DNA of 7,292 nt from Candidatus Vogelbacteria bacterium (lineage in GTDB: Bacteria > Patescibacteria > Paceibacteria > UBA9973 > UBA12445): assembly GCA_016201425.1 (NCBI GenBank), contig JACQCW010000004.1:1-7292 (forward strand). The letters are read 5' to 3'. Under the pieces are notes generated by a model, which saw only the letters and a program-made list of their open reading frames with translations, made no database searches and was not told the origin of the DNA. Both the position numbers and the translations under genes were made by a program. Of this stretch, positions 6,317 to 7,292 are shown in pieces (within the stretch, counting starts at the first letter, position 1; every line of letters starts with the position of its first letter).

Positions 6317-6336
6317 CCACCTGAGCTACACGCGCA
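6317..6336 (-). pseudogene. 5' part of the broken outer tRNA-Ile copy
   Basis: This is a 20-base exact repeat of 6265-6284. It comprises T at -1, the acceptor 5' strand, TA, the D-stem 5' strand GCTC and the D-loop up to AGGTGG. It ends two bases before the inverted-repeat-bounded segment. With TAGAGCG at 6180-6174 and the 3' part at 6145-6104, it makes a second tRNA-Ile in correct order but interrupted twice. Confidence 0.75.
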
Positions 6337-6350
6337 TTTACGTAAAGACC

Positions 6351-6379
6351 ACAATAACAAAAAACCTCCGATATTTCAA
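6351..6379 (-). promoter_or_regulatory. Putative promoter of the tRNA-Ile locus
   Basis: TTGAAA at 6379-6374 (five of six) is followed after 17 bases by TATTGT at 6356-6351 (four of six). Start would fall near 6344, about nine bases before the broken 5' tRNA part. The transcript would thus contain outer 5' part, intact tRNA, palindrome and outer 3' part. The -35 box overlaps the -35 area of the divergent phosphatase promoter. Confidence 0.45.
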
Positions 6380-6396
6380 GACAGATACTTGGCTTA

Positions 6397-6405
6397 TGAT
6401 ATAAT
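6397..6405 (+). promoter_or_regulatory. Extended -10 promoter of the phosphatase gene
   Basis: TGATATAAT at 6397-6405 is an extended -10 element (TGn plus a perfect TATAAT). No strong -35 is seen; TTCAAG at 6375-6380 has a 19-base spacer. Transcription would begin near 6412, giving a leader of about 17 A+T-rich bases with no Shine-Dalgarno sequence before ATG 6429. Confidence 0.65.
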
Positions 6406-6428
6406 TCTAATATTCAATAAAAAACTTT

Positions 6429-6842
6429 ATGAAAGTACTATTTATTTGCAAAGGTAATTGGAACAGAAGTCAGATTGCTGAAGCCACATACAACAAAATA
6501 ACAGGGGCCACAGATGCCACCTCCGCTGGCACATACGTAGGAATAGCGGACGAACCGGAAGGAATCCTCATTAAAGATCGCTTGTCGCAAAAACACCTAG
6601 ACACATTAAAGTCTTATGGTCTTGATGTATCAGACAAGCGAAGCAAGAGATTAACCCCAAAAATGCTCAAGGAGGCTGAGATTGCAATATCAATGGCTGA
6701 GGAACCGTATGTGCCAGACTTCCTACGTAACGATCCAAAAGTTATTTGGTGGGACGTTGAAGATAATATGGAAACCGAAAAAACCTATCAACAAGTATTC
6801 GGGCTAGTTAGTAATCTGATTAAACAATTAAATAAATCCTAA
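6429..6842 (+). CDS. Low-molecular-weight protein tyrosine phosphatase family protein
   Basis: The 137-residue protein has the LMW-PTP/arsenate-reductase fold. CKGNWNRS at 7-14 is the CX5R(S) phosphate-binding loop with nucleophile Cys7 and Arg13. SAGTYVG (32-38) and SKRLTPKMLKEAEIAISMAEE (72-92) match conserved family strands and helices. WWDVED (107-112) supplies a candidate general acid, Asp112, placed as in the DP loop. Cys7 is the only cysteine, so the resolving cysteines needed by thioredoxin-linked arsenate reductases are absent, which favours phosphatase activity on phosphotyrosine or a small phosphorylated substrate. The protein looks soluble and cytoplasmic. It is the only plus-strand gene, standing alone with its own promoter and terminator between 16S rRNA and tRNA-Ile. 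Substrate unknown. Confidence 0.88.
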   Translation: MKVLFICKGNWNRSQIAEATYNKITGATDATSAGTYVGIADEPEGILIKDRLSQKHLDTLKSYGLDVSDKRSKRLTPKMLKEAEIAISMAEEPYVPDFLRNDPKVIWWDVEDNMETEKTYQQVFGLVSNLIKQLNKS

Positions 6843-6864
6843 CTCGCCAATATTAAACAAAAAG

Positions 6865-6896
6865 AAAAACAGTCCGATTTTTATCGGACTGTTTTT
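6865..6896. terminator. Bidirectional Rho-independent terminator
   Basis: AAAAACAGTCCGAT (6865-6878), loop TTTT and ATCGGACTGTTTTT (6883-6896) form a perfect 14-base-pair stem with T runs at the 3' side on both strands. It lies 22 bases after the phosphatase stop. On the other strand it lies about 180 bases past the 16S 3' end, so it can end both transcripts. Confidence 0.9.
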
Positions 6897-6985
6897 CACT
6901 AATATTATTCTTTCTTTTGTTCCACTCACGCTAAGTAAAATTAAGTTAATCCCGATTTCAGTTTTCGAGCAAACAGTTCATTTTG

Positions 6986-7023
6986 GAACTAACAGAACCA
7001 TAGTTCATCCCGCTAGGCGGGAT
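6986..7023. other. Two adjacent hairpins in the 16S downstream spacer
   Basis: GAACTA (6986-6991) pairs with TAGTTC (7001-7006) over a nine-base loop. Immediately next to it ATCCCGC (7007-7013) pairs with GCGGGAT (7017-7023) over a three-base loop. Neither has a T run. They may be structured pre-rRNA trailer or processing sites. The spacer 6897-7075 holds no credible coding frame. Confidence 0.55.
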
Positions 7024-7038
7024 ATCAACCTTCTGAGC

Positions 7039-7065
7039 TCCGACGCTCTGCAAGCAGAGGTCGGA
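7039..7065 (-). other. Strong hairpin just after the 16S rRNA 3' end
   Basis: On the minus strand TCCGAC and CTCTG, loop CTTG, then CAGAG, one bulged C and GTCGGA form an 11-base-pair stem. It starts about ten bases past the likely mature 16S end. It has no following T run, so it is better explained as a pre-rRNA processing structure than as a terminator. Its 5' arm contains ACCTCT, a partial anti-Shine-Dalgarno-like string, locked in the stem. Confidence 0.6.
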
Positions 7066-7075
7066 ACGTTTTATC

Positions 7076-7292
7076 TTTAAAATAATCCACGAGCAGCTTC
7101 CGCTACCCGTGCCTTGTTACGACTTAATCCTTGTCACCAAGCTTACCTTGATCTACCTGAGGCAGATTTCGGGTACTCCCGGCTCCCCTGACTTGACGGG
7201 CAGTGAGTACAAGACTTGAGAACGTATTCACCGCAGTATGTCTGACCTGCGATTACTAGCGATTCCGGCTTCAAGAGGTCGGGTTGCAGACC
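7076..7292 (-). rRNA. 16S ribosomal RNA, 3' end (5' part outside window)
   Basis: The minus strand reads the 3' roughly 215 bases of 16S rRNA: GGAATCGCTAGTAATCGC, GGTGAATACGTTCTC, the decoding-site strand GTACTCACTGCCCGTCA, a long helix 44, AAGTCGTAACAAGG, and helix 45 with a ten-pair stem (7111-7102 with 7097-7088) and GGAA loop. By E. coli numbering, A1396 and C1400 both appear as U. Position 1409 is A and 1491 is U, a compensated pair next to the intact A1492-A1493, which argues for a functional gene. After helix 45 the tail is GATTATTTTAAAG, without the usual ACCTCCTT. The 3' end is set by analogy, about 13 bases past helix 45. No tRNA or 23S follows before the terminator. Confidence 0.92.

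Noticed and set aside
6429..6842. Arsenate reductase (ArsC) assignment
   Set aside because: Only one cysteine is present, so the thioredoxin-linked mechanism with resolving cysteines is not possible.
6990..7010. Short minus-strand frame of 16 codons from the ATG near 7008
   Set aside because: Very short, in a structured rRNA trailer, with no ribosome site or promoter.

Overview
The window looks like a piece of a small-genome, fast-evolving bacterium, most likely Patescibacteria (Candidate Phyla Radiation). This lineage call is an inference. It rests on an unusual 16S rRNA 3' end, divergent but complete MurC and MurD, a bacterial PolX, A+T-rich spacers and short, promoter-tight gene starts. 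UGA is used as a stop (murD and the 199-codon gene), so UGA is not recoded as in Gracilibacteria/Absconditabacteria. No phylum-level assignment is justified from the sequence alone.

Layout, left to right; most genes are on the minus strand. 1-76 is the start of an unrecognised minus-strand gene. 81-2767 holds murC and murD, transcribed in the order murD, murC, partial gene, with a 4-base GTGA overlap between murD and murC. These two cytoplasmic ligases add L-Ala and then D-Glu to UDP-MurNAc in peptidoglycan precursor synthesis. 2822-3115 is a small orphan gene with its own promoter, AGGAGG site and terminator. 3206-4304 holds two overlapping frames that read best as one amidoligase-like protein split by a single-base frameshift at an A5 run. 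4314-6059 is polX, a repair DNA polymerase fused to a PHP phosphoesterase/exonuclease domain, apparently cotranscribed with the split gene. 6103-6336 is an unusual tRNA-Ile(GAU) locus in which an intact tRNA lies, inside an inverted-repeat-bounded segment, within the D-loop of a second, broken copy of the same tRNA. 6429-6842 is the only plus-strand gene, a low-molecular-weight protein tyrosine phosphatase family member, followed by a strong bidirectional terminator. 6897-7075 carries three hairpins but no gene. From about 7076 to the window edge is the 3' end of 16S rRNA on the minus strand.

Two themes link the parts. First, translation initiation: the 16S tail after helix 45 shows no CCUCC anti-Shine-Dalgarno core, while murD and polX have near-consensus promoters placed so that their mRNAs would be leaderless or nearly so. 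The phosphatase gene also lacks a Shine-Dalgarno site. The AGGAGG site of the 97-residue gene is the clear counter-example. Second, the rRNA region: 16S and tRNA-Ile(GAU) are codirectional, as in a classical 16S-tRNA-23S operon. They are separated by an opposing gene and a bidirectional terminator, so the 16S here appears unlinked from any downstream tRNA or 23S.
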